From positions 214,498 through 278,497 of the forward strand of contig AAVV01000005.1 in assembly GCA_000169115.1 (NCBI GenBank): 64,000 nucleotides of DNA, given 5' to 3'. The position numbers and the translations under genes were made by a program. How positions within the stretch are numbered: the stretch's first letter is position 1; each line of letters begins with the position of its first letter. The stretch comes from a marine gamma proteobacterium HTCC2080. GTDB lineage: Bacteria > Pseudomonadota > Gammaproteobacteria > Pseudomonadales > Halieaceae. The notes below the pieces were generated by a model. It was not told the origin of the DNA and did not search any database. It saw nothing but the letters and a program-made list of their open reading frames with translations. This document shows positions 8,544 to 17,257 of this stretch, in pieces.

Positions 8544-9416
8544 ATGAAAAAGTCAATTTGCGCGCTGTTTGTACTTGCGATACTGGTGCTCGGATGTTCT
8601 AAAGGTGTGCACGAATCTGGAGAGCAAACCTTATCGGAGGAATCGAGTGGCGAAGCCGCGAGCTTACCATCGACCAAACTATATACCTTTGATTGTGGTG
8701 ATATTGAAGTGTCCGATTTAGACGCTTTCTCCTCGAGCGGCGACTATGCGGGGAAAGCCGGACAGTTAGTGAATACCTGCTATTTAATCCGCCACCCCGA
8801 AGGCGACTTGATCTGGGATTTAGGGCTGCCTCAAGCTTTGGTGGGATCTGGCCCCCAAGTTAACGGCATTTTTACGCTATCTTTGGAAAGCTCACTTGCC
8901 GATCAGTTGGCACTAATAGGCCTGTCAGCAGCCGATATTGAATTTCTGTCGATCTCGCATAGTCACTTTGATCACACGGGCCAAGCCGCGCTTTTTCCAG
9001 ATGTTGAGTGGCTGGTGCACGAAGAAGAGTTTGACCATATGTTCGGGACTGTAGAGGGAGAGGCACAACACAGCGCTTTTGCAGGGCTTAATAAAACCAC
9101 CTTCAGTGACAACTATGATGTGTTTGGCGATGGTTCGGTTGTGATTTTAACGATGCCTGGGCACACCCCTGGACATACAGCACTGCGGGTTAGCTTGCCC
9201 GAAAGTGGCACTGTTCTGCTTTCAGGCGATCTCTATCACCGAGCTGAAAGTCGCGAGTTGGCGCGAGTGCCGCGTTTCAATAGCGATGAGGCCGAGACCA
9301 GAGCGTCTATGGTCGCTTTCGAACGACTCGCGACAGAGTTGGGTGCTAGAGTCATTATTCAGCATGAAAAACTCGATGTCGCTTTATTGCCAGAGCTTCC
9401 CGGTTTTTTAAACTAA
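8544..9416 (+). CDS. Lipoprotein metallo-beta-lactamase-fold hydrolase (lactonase-like)
   Basis: This is a 290-aa metallo-beta-lactamase-fold enzyme anchored as a lipoprotein. From the ATG at 8544, with GGGAGA upstream, residues 1-17 form a lipoprotein signal ending in the lipobox LVLGC, so Cys18 would be lipidated. The zinc motif is His139-Ser-His141-Phe-Asp143-His144, followed by PGHTPGHT, GDLYH and a late His (IIQHE), the layout of the N-acyl homoserine lactonase group. In this setting it may open a steroid or other lactone in the periplasm rather than quench quorum signals; both are inference. The protein is exported, unlike the cytoplasmic AiiA/AttM lactonases. Confidence 0.85.
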   Translation: MKKSICALFVLAILVLGCSKGVHESGEQTLSEESSGEAASLPSTKLYTFDCGDIEVSDLDAFSSSGDYAGKAGQLVNTCYLIRHPEGDLIWDLGLPQALVGSGPQVNGIFTLSLESSLADQLALIGLSAADIEFLSISHSHFDHTGQAALFPDVEWLVHEEEFDHMFGTVEGEAQHSAFAGLNKTTFSDNYDVFGDGSVVILTMPGHTPGHTALRVSLPESGTVLLSGDLYHRAESRELARVPRFNSDEAETRASMVAFERLATELGARVIIQHEKLDVALLPELPGFLN

Positions 9417-9677
9417 TAATCGGCGTCACCACCGCACCACCTTGGTGGGCGCCCTCAACAAATTAACAGCCGTCGTCCCCCATCCGATCAGACATTTGCT
9501 GATGTTTCAGGTGATATAACGGGTTGGAACGGAACACTAGCGCGGTTGATTGAGGTTAACTTCAGGGTAAGTGGTAGGGGGGGGCTTACGGTGTTTTTAA
9601 TCCCGCGTCCACCAACGATCAGAGGTTGAAAAGTCTATTTTTTTGCTGCGTGGAGTGTTTCGAGGCGTATTTCTACG

Positions 9678-10829
9678 TTAGCCACTCACGTGACGCGCGA
9701 TGTAATCGGCAAATTGCAGGTTGAGCTGCCCCTCTTCTAAACCGAACTCTTCAGCAGTGTAGTGGTGTTCTGGTCGCGCTTCTCTTTGATTGAATTCCCG
9801 CCAGCGTTGCATTTCTTGGAGGGTTTGATCGGTTAGCTCCAAATTGGCAAACGCGTAGAGTTGGCTCAGTACTGCTTCTGGTTCGTGAATTGAATCTTGA
9901 AATTGAAGATCAAAGTAGGGCGCATCAGGGTGCAGGTCCCGGTAGTGCTGCGTTGCGGTAAGGCCCTGTTGCCATTTTTTGACCCAGTGAGCTGCTAGGA
10001 TTTGTTTGTTCAGGTTATTGGCAAAGGGGGCGGCTAGCTCGCACATCATGCTGGCATAGGAGGGCATGACTTCACTTGGGTGGCGATGCGTTTGAATCAC
10101 CACAGCATCTGGAAAAGTCTGGAAGAGCTGCTGTGGGTAATGCAGGTGATGCGGCGTTTTTAGCAGCCAGCGCTGGCCGAGCTCTCCTTTTCGACGCTTC
10201 TGCCACTGTAAAAACTGCAGCATTTTATACAAGTAATCGTAGCTTGCTGAGGGATCCTGCGCGTAAAGCGCTTCTCCATATTTGGGAATGCTGGCGTAAC
10301 ACTCGGGCACCGTACTGATGAATGAGTGTTCGAGCAACATGATCTCCTCATCGGGAGCAACCGCGTCCATGGGGTGGATCGCAGCGAGGCCTGGCATAGC
10401 GGCTAGCATGGCGTCGACTTCAGCCTTCGCTATCGCGATGCGACCATCATCCGAGACAAAGTTCATGTCGATGGGTGCCGGCTGCCGCACTTCATACCAA
10501 AGGGGTGCCATCAGGCTGGTATCAGTAGCAATGGTTCTGTGGAGTAATGTGGTGCCGGTACGGGGTAAGCCCACAATAACAATGGGTGCGAGCAGGATTT
10601 CCTCTGCTATTTCTGGGTGCTCTCTCGTCCAGTCTTCAAGGGCTTTGCGGTTTTGTAATAAGCCCTGCAAGCGCGACTGGTGAAAGGCTATGCCCGCCGT
10701 ATTAAGATCGGCTTCTGTGTTAAGTGCATCAATCAGCGCGGTGAGTGGCTTTATGAATCCCGTGTCTTCGTAGCGGGTGCTTTGGGACCGGGTAAGCCCC
10801 TGCGCGAGTATCTCGTCGATACTTAACAT
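9678..10829 (-). CDS. Sulfotransferase family protein
   Basis: This 383-aa protein carries the PAPS-binding P-loop GLPRTGTTLLH at residues 87-97, after a roughly 80-residue helical N-terminus. Its length fits the bacterial sulfotransferase family often found in lipid and steroid gene clusters. It would transfer sulfate from PAPS to a hydroxyl or amine. Whether it sulfates a steroid, or works in reverse as a carrier of sulfated intermediates, cannot be told. It is the last gene of a seven-gene minus-strand operon, and its ATG overlaps the stop of the preceding gene (TAATG at 10827-10831), which points to coupled translation. Confidence 0.83.
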   Translation of the reverse strand: MLSIDEILAQGLTRSQSTRYEDTGFIKPLTALIDALNTEADLNTAGIAFHQSRLQGLLQNRKALEDWTREHPEIAEEILLAPIVIVGLPRTGTTLLHRTIATDTSLMAPLWYEVRQPAPIDMNFVSDDGRIAIAKAEVDAMLAAMPGLAAIHPMDAVAPDEEIMLLEHSFISTVPECYASIPKYGEALYAQDPSASYDYLYKMLQFLQWQKRRKGELGQRWLLKTPHHLHYPQQLFQTFPDAVVIQTHRHPSEVMPSYASMMCELAAPFANNLNKQILAAHWVKKWQQGLTATQHYRDLHPDAPYFDLQFQDSIHEPEAVLSQLYAFANLELTDQTLQEMQRWREFNQREARPEHHYTAEEFGLEEGQLNLQFADYIARHVSG

Positions 10830-11956
10830 TAGATCGAGGGCGCCTCGAGGTTTTTCAGGTTTCCAATATCACCCACAGGCATGACTGTCACCTGTGGGTC
10901 GACACCATCTTTAGCCCCCACCCAACGAAAGCACAACGTACCTTCGCTATGGCCGGCTGTAGAAATCCAGTTGGTGCAACCCGGATCAGTGGACGTAAGA
11001 ACGAGCGTGACGCTACCGTTGCCATTAACGCTTGCTTGAGCCTGATTTAAGGACACGCGGTGGTAGCGGTAATCAAGGGATTCCATCCAGTAGTTATCGA
11101 CTTGAATATTCCAGGTTTGACACGCTGGAATTGACGGGAGGGTGATGACCATGGCCTCTTCGTTGTTTAATTTAAAATGCCCGTGGTAATACAAAATGTT
11201 GGGATCACCCCCGACCATTTGGCAAAAGGCTTGGTCCCAAAGCGGCAGTGTGTTTGGGTGCTGTGAGATTTTCTGGCTCCAATCGGCAAACATTCGCGTG
11301 GTATTGCGATAGAAAGCTGTGGCCTTCTCGAAGTGTGCGATAGCGGTCATAAGTTCGAGAGGTTTTGGCGCGGCATGACGGTCGAGTCGCTCAATGGTGA
11401 TTTCTGCTGGCGTCTCTTGATCGCGATGTCGAAATGTTTGTCGTATGAGTAAAGATTCGCTGGCTTCGCTGGCGGCCAGCCAGTTGCCCGTCTGTTGCTT
11501 CTGGCTGATGACAACTTCAAACGTGCCGTCAGCGCCTACGGTCAGCGTGTTGCCATCGAGGAACCCTGTTTCTACCTGCGTAAAGTTTTCAGCATAACTG
11601 CCTCGGCTGGTAGCCATACTGATGTAGTCAACGCTGCCTCGTGTACCTCTAAGGCGATACTCGTATCGCCCATCAATGACAGCTTTCTGGTATAGATTGT
11701 CGGGATTGTCTGCCCCCAGCTTGATGGTTTCGTGAGCAGGTCTGTAGAGCACCGGGAACGCGGGGTCATTGAACTCCACGTACCATTCTAAAGCGGCGCG
11801 TGCCATGCGTGACAAATAGCGAAGACCATCGGCCTGAGTTTGATCATCTTGTGGGACCCCTGACTCGATCAGAAGGTCACCGGCGTCTCTTAGAGTGTCA
11901 CAAAACTGGTGCCATGCTGCGCGAGCTCGCGATTCAGGGTTGATGTTGCTGCTCAT
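10829..11956 (-). CDS. DUF1214-type protein
   Basis: This is a 375-aa cytoplasmic protein with no signal peptide. The second half (residues about 250-375) has the features of DUF1214: NEEAMVITLP, WNIQVDNYWMESLDY and GTLCFRWVG. The function of the family is not established. It occurs beside lipid and steroid catabolic genes and sometimes beside sulfotransferases, as here. The start overlaps the stop of the NTF2-like gene by four bases (ATGA, 11953-11956) and its stop overlaps the sulfotransferase start, so the three are probably made in fixed ratio. Confidence 0.75.
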   Translation of the reverse strand: MSSNINPESRARAAWHQFCDTLRDAGDLLIESGVPQDDQTQADGLRYLSRMARAALEWYVEFNDPAFPVLYRPAHETIKLGADNPDNLYQKAVIDGRYEYRLRGTRGSVDYISMATSRGSYAENFTQVETGFLDGNTLTVGADGTFEVVISQKQQTGNWLAASEASESLLIRQTFRHRDQETPAEITIERLDRHAAPKPLELMTAIAHFEKATAFYRNTTRMFADWSQKISQHPNTLPLWDQAFCQMVGGDPNILYYHGHFKLNNEEAMVITLPSIPACQTWNIQVDNYWMESLDYRYHRVSLNQAQASVNGNGSVTLVLTSTDPGCTNWISTAGHSEGTLCFRWVGAKDGVDPQVTVMPVGDIGNLKNLEAPSI

Positions 11957-12471
11957 CCGGCGGAGTTGGCTTCACCAACAAGTCCCGGTCCTGCACCAAT
12001 CTGGATAACGCTTAGACCAGCATCAGAATTTTGTAGATGGAGGTTGGACATCAGGGTGTATTTTGATCGGCTCATTTTCCAGCCATCCTCCAATTTAACG
12101 TATTGGTCTTCATAGTAGCCGCTCATGAGTTGCACTTGCTTCAGTTCGGTCTCGAGTAACTGAAAGCGCATTCTCCACCGACCCTCGGCGGTGTGCGTGT
12201 CTTTAATGGTTATTTCGGGAGCCAAACCATGATGCATATCAATGTGAGTAGGGTGGCAGGCCAAGGACTTAAAGACCGCAATAAACGCGCCCATATCGGT
12301 GAACCTACCAATGAAGCCAAAGTCGATTTCAAAGTCATTTTCATCGAAGCAAGCCCGCATACCGGCGGTATCCCGCGTATCACAGGAAAACCACCAGCGT
12401 GCTTTGAGCTGCTTTATGGCCTCAATGTCCTCGAGGCACTGCATACGCTGCTCCAGTTCCAAGACGCACAC
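11953..12471 (-). CDS. NTF2/SnoaL-like protein
   Basis: This is a 172-aa protein of the NTF2-like cone fold. It has the characteristic start LEDIEAIKQLKARWWFSCDTRD and a middle strand pair ending YYEDQYVKLEDGWKMSRSKY. The family includes ketosteroid isomerase, dehydratases and binding proteins. The Tyr14/Asp38/Asp99 set of true KSI is not recognisable here. A similar opening motif occurs in the proteins at 27734 and 58845, so the window has three members. It lies six bases past the decarboxylase-like gene and overlaps the DUF1214 gene. A lyase or isomerase role in this operon is inferred. Confidence 0.78.
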   Translation of the reverse strand: MCVLELEQRMQCLEDIEAIKQLKARWWFSCDTRDTAGMRACFDENDFEIDFGFIGRFTDMGAFIAVFKSLACHPTHIDMHHGLAPEITIKDTHTAEGRWRMRFQLLETELKQVQLMSGYYEDQYVKLEDGWKMSRSKYTLMSNLHLQNSDAGLSVIQIGAGPGLVGEANSAG

Positions 12472-12477
12472 ACTCCG

Positions 12478-13260
12478 CTATTGTTGGGGCGGCGGCGCAC
12501 CATTGACCCCAGGCCAACGCGAGCCAGAGATTGTGTCGGCAAAGGGCAGGAAGGCATCGGGGTCTAAGGGCGCAGACAAAGTGACCGATCGGTCAAGGAA
12601 TATAGGCCACCATAAATATGCCGACAGTTGCTCACGCATGGGTAGCTTGGTACTGAGCGGATCCCAAGGGCTGTCTCGTAACGTTAGTTTACCCTGCACT
12701 GATTCCTGCCAAGCGGTGCCATATTTACTTTTGACGTGCACCACGTGAGGCGGGAAGTCATAGCCGGTAGCAGGACCGCCAATGCTTACGGCTCTGGATA
12801 CTTTGATCCACCACTCATTCTGCTCCCACTCGGGTTGGGGTCCTGCAGAGCCCTCGCTGACTCCTTCAAATTCCAAAAACGTATAGCCTTGGTGGGTACA
12901 ACGCGCTCGAACCATGGGCCCGATGCGGTGGTAATCGATCTCCGCGGGATACTTAGGCTGTCCGTTAGTTTCTTGGCTTATAAATATTGCACTTTCCTGA
13001 TCGATACCGTAGCCCAGCGTATATTCGCCCTGAACGCCGTTGAAGTCTGCATTGACGGTAGTGACAATTCCGTACTCGGGTACATCAGGCACGGGAAAGT
13101 TGTAAACCGTTAAATTGACATTGGGCTCGCTCCCGACAGTGATGCCCGGGGGAAGCAGCGCAGCAATAGCTTCGGGATCAGTGCGGTAGTGTACTTTGAG
13201 CATAGGCCAGTTAATGATGTCACCGGTGTTGCCCTGAGGTGCTTGCGGAGTATCGGTCAT
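12478..13260 (-). CDS. Acetoacetate decarboxylase family protein
   Basis: This is a 260-aa protein of the acetoacetate decarboxylase fold. The active-site segment is visible as SQETNGQPKYPAEI, with Lys103 as the expected Schiff-base residue and Glu97 upstream. In true decarboxylases this Lys attacks the beta-keto acid, and larger relatives act as aldolase-dehydratases or cyclases. Here it sits between an SDR and an NTF2-like protein in an operon with a Rieske oxygenase and an amidohydrolase. A retro-aldol or decarboxylation step on an oxidised ring product would fit. The actual substrate is not known. Confidence 0.82.
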   Translation of the reverse strand: MTDTPQAPQGNTGDIINWPMLKVHYRTDPEAIAALLPPGITVGSEPNVNLTVYNFPVPDVPEYGIVTTVNADFNGVQGEYTLGYGIDQESAIFISQETNGQPKYPAEIDYHRIGPMVRARCTHQGYTFLEFEGVSEGSAGPQPEWEQNEWWIKVSRAVSIGGPATGYDFPPHVVHVKSKYGTAWQESVQGKLTLRDSPWDPLSTKLPMREQLSAYLWWPIFLDRSVTLSAPLDPDAFLPFADTISGSRWPGVNGAPPPQQ

Positions 13261-13286
13261 AGTCAGTCCTCTATTAATATTATTCG

Positions 13287-14171
13287 TTAGCCTACGGATT
13301 CAGGTATTGGTGTGGTTTTTCCAATAATCATATCGGCACGCCGCCGGATCTTGGCTTCATTTTCTGCCGTCAATTCGAGAAGCCAGAAGTTGCCCTCAGG
13401 TAATCCCTGCAGCGCCATTTCAGCGACTTCGTCAGGATGGGTCGTCTGGAGGTTAATGCCATACTCCTCGGCCATTCGCTTCATATCTTCAACCGAGTTA
13501 ATACCGGTTTCGTTACCGACAACGCCCTTATCAAATTCTTCTGGACGCACGCGTCCTGAGTTGAACAGACCGGTTTCTACCACGTGGGGACCGGGGAAAA
13601 GTGCGCTCACCACCACGGGGAGGCCGCCAGCTTGCACCTGATAGTGCAAATTCTCGGTAATGGTGTGCACTGCTGCTTTACTAGCGGTGTAAATGGGCAC
13701 GTCAGGTAGTACTGCATAGGCGCCATTCCCAGATCCGGTAATGACTAAGTGCGTTCTTTCCGGGCGACTTGCTAAATAGGGCATGAAAACGTTGATGCTG
13801 TTCACCACTCCCCAAACATTAACGTTAAAACACCACTGCCAATCTTTTTCGGAGTACCCCCAAATCGGCCCGGCCTCGCCCGCACCAATTCCAGCGTTGG
13901 CGAACACAAAATCAACTTGGCCAAAAGTCTCCACAGCGCTATCGAGGACTGCCTGCAAGCTACTTGTTTGCGTGACGTCACAGTGATCAACGCGATGAGG
14001 AACCCCCGCAGTTTCAAGGTCAGTGTCAATGATTGCCATGGCGCTCTTATCGACGTCGCCGACTACAACGTTGCTGCCTGCAGCGCCTAGGGCCATGGCG
14101 AGAGAGCGTCCTACGCCGCTAGCTCCACCCGTGATAATGGCGGTCTTGCCTGCAAAATAATTAGCTGTCAT
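13287..14171 (-). CDS. SDR oxidoreductase
   Basis: This 294-aa short-chain dehydrogenase/reductase has TGGASGVG at 14-21, NAG at 92-94, Ser147, Tyr161 and Lys165. Asp39 after the second strand (VGDVD) suggests NAD(H). About 40 extra C-terminal residues extend beyond a classical SDR, a pattern seen in oxidoreductases of bulky substrates. Its start overlaps the Rieske gene stop by four bases (14168-14171), so the oxygenase and this dehydrogenase are probably translated together. A likely role is oxidation of the hydroxyl that the oxygenase introduces; that is inference from the coupling. Confidence 0.84.
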   Translation of the reverse strand: MTANYFAGKTAIITGGASGVGRSLAMALGAAGSNVVVGDVDKSAMAIIDTDLETAGVPHRVDHCDVTQTSSLQAVLDSAVETFGQVDFVFANAGIGAGEAGPIWGYSEKDWQWCFNVNVWGVVNSINVFMPYLASRPERTHLVITGSGNGAYAVLPDVPIYTASKAAVHTITENLHYQVQAGGLPVVVSALFPGPHVVETGLFNSGRVRPEEFDKGVVGNETGINSVEDMKRMAEEYGINLQTTHPDEVAEMALQGLPEGNFWLLELTAENEAKIRRRADMIIGKTTPIPESVG

Positions 14172-15133
14172 TGGACACCCCGCTCACTGTTGGGTAGATA
14201 AAATTTCCGCACCCATTTTCTGAAAAGAACGAGGGTTTCATCGCCCTTACAGAAGATGGGTTGTTTGCGGTGAACCTTATGTTTCCAAATAGGATAATCG
14301 TCCTGCAGACCGTCAATGATGCCATTCATAACTTGGTCCCCTGCAAGATCTGCAATCTCCTTGCGCACGGTTAGGGTCCAGCGCAGTAGGGTTTCTTCCC
14401 GGCTGTACGGTTGAGCTGAGTTGTACACAATCATCTCAGCTCCCGGGCCGTAACTGGTTAGCACGGTAGCGAGTCCTGGTTGAAACATTGTCGCGTGGAG
14501 CTGGCCGGGCATGCCACTCGCATTCATCTCGGCTCGCAGGTGTACCGCGCCGTCTTCTTCAACGGTGACTGAAGAGGGCGGCGTTTCGCTCTGCTTGTGT
14601 ACATATTGAAAGTGCTCCGGGTCGCAAGAATTCTCAGCGATGTCTTGTACATGGGTGGGGACTAAGAACTCGACTTGGCGGGGTGCAGTCCAGTTTTCGT
14701 CATCGAGCTGCTCTACCTTTGGCACTTGCCATTGAGGCTCTTCTCCAGTGGGATGAAACCACATGTAGATTTCGCCATTAATCTCTGTAGCGGGCCAATT
14801 GTTAAGCTTTGCGCGCGATGGAATTTCTTCACAGTATGGAATCTTCTCGCAGACGCCGTCGCCGCCAAACTGCCATCCGTGAAAAGGGCATTGGATCGAC
14901 TCTCCAACGACGCGCCCATTGACGCCTAGGTTTGCTCCTAAGTGCGGACAGTAGGCATCGTGAACGCGAACGGCGCCAGATCTTGTCCTGTAGAGCACCA
15001 GCTCCCTGTCTAAGGCCGATACCGATTTTACTTCGCCAACCTGCAGCTCGTGACTGCGGGCTAGAGACCACCAGCCCATTGGAAAGTCAGGTGCGGTATT
15101 AACTTTTGAGTCACAAACTGCAATCAACTCCAT
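14168..15133 (-). CDS. Rieske non-heme iron oxygenase, KshA-like (second copy)
   Basis: This is a 321-aa Rieske oxygenase. The cluster ligands are Cys62, His64, Cys82 and His85 (CPH and CPFHGW), and the catalytic iron site is Asn168-x2-Asp171-x2-His174-x4-His179. It shares architecture with the enzyme at 925-1926 but differs strongly in the C-terminal substrate domain, so the two should act on different substrates. It is the second gene of an operon that starts with an amidohydrolase and continues with an SDR and a decarboxylase-like protein. No ferredoxin or reductase is encoded nearby. A 3-ketosteroid 9-alpha-hydroxylase role is possible, but its own operon suggests a separate ring or side-chain oxidation. 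Confidence 0.87.
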   Translation of the reverse strand: MELIAVCDSKVNTAPDFPMGWWSLARSHELQVGEVKSVSALDRELVLYRTRSGAVRVHDAYCPHLGANLGVNGRVVGESIQCPFHGWQFGGDGVCEKIPYCEEIPSRAKLNNWPATEINGEIYMWFHPTGEEPQWQVPKVEQLDDENWTAPRQVEFLVPTHVQDIAENSCDPEHFQYVHKQSETPPSSVTVEEDGAVHLRAEMNASGMPGQLHATMFQPGLATVLTSYGPGAEMIVYNSAQPYSREETLLRWTLTVRKEIADLAGDQVMNGIIDGLQDDYPIWKHKVHRKQPIFCKGDETLVLFRKWVRKFYLPNSERGVQ

Positions 15134-15167
15134 GATGTCGTTTCCTCGCGCTTATCGTACTGATTTA

Positions 15168-16385
15168 TTATTGGTTAAAAATGCTTATCTCGGGACCAAT
15201 TTCATCTGCGATTGTGCGCAGATAGCCTTCATCCATACCGTAAAACTTCGTGGCATTTCCACCGAGAATGGCTTTGCCCTCGTCGACCGGGAATCCTGCG
15301 AAGGTTTCTGCAAAATAGTCAGCGGTATTAGGCCAAGTGCCCTCTGGGTGAGGAAAGTCGCTTCCCCACATAATCTGATTTAAGCCAATTTGCTCCTTGA
15401 GATCCAGGTCGCGCCTAGGCACACAGGAAGCTCCTATGCCGCAATTGCGCGCAAAATACTCGCTGGGTGCCATAGAAAGGTGCGACCGGAAGTCGCCCAG
15501 CTTCGCTGAAAAATGTATGTCGGTGTAATTGTGGTCAAGCAGGCGCAGCCAGGACGGAACCATAAACATAGTGCCGCCTTCTACGACCATGGCTTGGAGC
15601 TTTGGAAAGCGCTCAAAAACCCCGCCCCATAACATGAAGGTTAAAGGTCTAAATAGCCAAAACATCACCTCTGACACGTAACACCCCATCGCACCCGGAA
15701 GCGTCTCGCTGGAATCGACCACAGGGAATTCAGGGCCAAAGTATTCGTTCAGCGGCGCCGGACCCGAGTGAAAGTGCACCACAATGCCCAAATCTTCGCA
15801 GACAGCCCAGAAAGGGTCATATTTACGGTCATGGTAGGCGGCATGTTCCCCCCACATCGTCGGCAACATCACGCCCTTCAGGCCATTCTCATGACACCAT
15901 CGTGCTGCCTCTACCGCTTGATCAACATCGAAAAGTAGCGGGATAGAGGCCACACCAAAGTGACGCTTTGGATCATTGGCCACGAGTTCTGAGAGCCAGC
16001 GGTTGTGGGCCATAGCGCCCGCCCATTGCAGTTCGGGCACAGCATCTTTGGGCGAGAGGCCTAGGCCTGCACCGAACGGCGGCGTATTTTGTTCAGTGAT
16101 GCCGTCGGGGAAAATGACTTCAGCTGCGATGCCATCGCCCGCAAGCATTTTGCTGCGTTGTTTGTAGTCCCAAGCTCCGGTGAGCGCTTCTTTGATCGGC
16201 GCGCGCCAAGCATCGTTAATTTCCTTTATCAGGAACTGCGCTTCAGCTTTGTCCATCATGTCCACTTGGACGTCGACCGCCATATCAATAAAGTCATGGT
16301 ATTTGGTTTCGACGTAGGGCTTGTATTGGCTGATTGGCAGGCCAGCGTGACAGTCAGTAGAAACAACCAGTAATCGTTCGCTCAT
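15168..16385 (-). CDS. Amidohydrolase 2 family (ACMSD-like TIM barrel) protein
   Basis: This is a 405-aa metal-dependent hydrolase/decarboxylase of the amidohydrolase 2 type. The N-terminal metal site reads STDCHAG (Asp11, His13), where ACMSD has HxH. Later ligands appear as VVHFHSGP and MWGSDFPHPEGTWPN near the C-terminus. Members of this family decarboxylate or hydrolyse ring-cleavage products and also occur in steroid and terpene clusters. It is the first gene of the minus-strand operon that ends at 9678, preceded by a 200-bp region rich in inverted repeats. It shares the fold, but little else, with the smaller protein at 29674. Confidence 0.85.
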   Translation of the reverse strand: MSERLLVVSTDCHAGLPISQYKPYVETKYHDFIDMAVDVQVDMMDKAEAQFLIKEINDAWRAPIKEALTGAWDYKQRSKMLAGDGIAAEVIFPDGITEQNTPPFGAGLGLSPKDAVPELQWAGAMAHNRWLSELVANDPKRHFGVASIPLLFDVDQAVEAARWCHENGLKGVMLPTMWGEHAAYHDRKYDPFWAVCEDLGIVVHFHSGPAPLNEYFGPEFPVVDSSETLPGAMGCYVSEVMFWLFRPLTFMLWGGVFERFPKLQAMVVEGGTMFMVPSWLRLLDHNYTDIHFSAKLGDFRSHLSMAPSEYFARNCGIGASCVPRRDLDLKEQIGLNQIMWGSDFPHPEGTWPNTADYFAETFAGFPVDEGKAILGGNATKFYGMDEGYLRTIADEIGPEISIFNQ

Positions 16386-16445
16386 CGTAATGCCGTCCTA
16401 ATAGGTAATAATAAGAATAAAGAAAACATAATGCTCTGAACTCCT

Positions 16446-16570
16446 CCCAACAACCTGTTAGATGGCTGTTGGGTCAATAGGCCGGCTGCTGTGTAACAAA
16501 CAGGGCGCCTGTTAGTTTCCGTACACTTCGGCCGAGACCATCGAATTGATCCAGTAAAACCCCTTACTGG
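16446..16570. promoter_or_regulatory. Cluster of three inverted repeats upstream of the amidohydrolase operon
   Basis: Three dyads lie in the 202-bp gap between the TetR gene and the amidohydrolase operon: CCCAACA/TGTTGGG (16446-16452 with 16467-16473), AACAGG-GCG-CCTGTT (16499-16513) and CCAGTAA/TTACTGG (16551-16557 with 16564-16570). The octamer CCTGTTAG appears at 16454 and again at 16508. The third dyad lies 18 bases past the TetR stop and could instead be a weak terminator; no T run follows any of them. I infer the promoter and operator region of the seven-gene operon. Confidence 0.4.
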
Positions 16571-16587
16571 GATAAGCCCTAACCGGA

Positions 16588-17223
16588 TCATGTGCGCGCT
16601 ACTTGTATTTGTTGTTGCAGTTCGATTCCGCCTATGAGCCATTGAATACTTTGCATAAAAACTGGGGGTGGTGTTTTGCCATCAGGTGAGCGCTCATAAG
16701 CGTTGGCATCAATCGACAATAACCGTGCTAAATGATCCCCTTCGATCGCCGTTTCATCATAACGATGAGCCTGGGTTTCGAGCTCGCCTAACGTCAAGCT
16801 AACAATAACGTGGACCAGTGATCGACACACTTCAACTGCCACGGCCTCAGAAAATTCGGAGGCGATCAGTGCCGCGAGTAATGGTCGGGTGAATTCGATA
16901 AGGGCGGGGCGGTTATCAGTGCTCAGGTGTCGCGAGAGGTTCGGTCGCTCTAAGATAGCCAACCTTAGTGCGCTTGCCCACGCACCAATGGCGTCTTTCC
17001 AACTCAAAGTGGAATCAAGCTCTGGTGCCGTCTTGACAAAGTAGTGGTTGAGCAGCGCAGAAATCAACTCTTCCTGCTTGCCCATCTGTTGATACAGGGT
17101 GCGTGTAGAACACTTTAACGTTGTAGCTAGGCGCCGGGCAGTCAGGGGGCCCGCGCTGGGCTCCTCCATGGCCTCGAGCGCTACGGTAATAATGGTCTCT
17201 GTATCTACCAGCGGGCGAGGCAT
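16588..17223 (-). CDS. TetR family transcriptional regulator
   Basis: This is a 211-aa repressor-type regulator. The start chosen is the ATG at 17223, which has AGGAG upstream and puts the helix-turn-helix at residues about 27-46 (LTARRLATTLKCSTRTLYQQM), the normal place. Earlier in-frame starts at 17277 and 17358 add up to 45 unlikely residues and have no ribosome site. The C-terminal ligand domain is hydrophobic and typical for a lipophilic effector. The gene diverges from the P450 operon, and a perfect 14-bp palindrome lies 35 bp upstream of its start. Control of both the P450 operon and itself is the natural guess; the Rieske operon downstream may also be a target. Confidence 0.88.
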   Translation of the reverse strand: MPRPLVDTETIITVALEAMEEPSAGPLTARRLATTLKCSTRTLYQQMGKQEELISALLNHYFVKTAPELDSTLSWKDAIGAWASALRLAILERPNLSRHLSTDNRPALIEFTRPLLAALIASEFSEAVAVEVCRSLVHVIVSLTLGELETQAHRYDETAIEGDHLARLLSIDANAYERSPDGKTPPPVFMQSIQWLIGGIELQQQIQVART

Positions 17224-17257
17224 GTCTACTTTGTAGCTCCTATCAATCGACTCTGTG

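Noticed and set aside
9421..9460. CCACC-TT-GGTGG as a terminator after the lactonase-like gene
   Set aside because: The loop would have only two bases and no T run follows, so it is not convincing.
16382..16642. 86-residue ORF between the TetR and amidohydrolase genes
   Set aside because: It overlaps the TetR gene in another frame and looks translated from repeats; there is no ribosome site.
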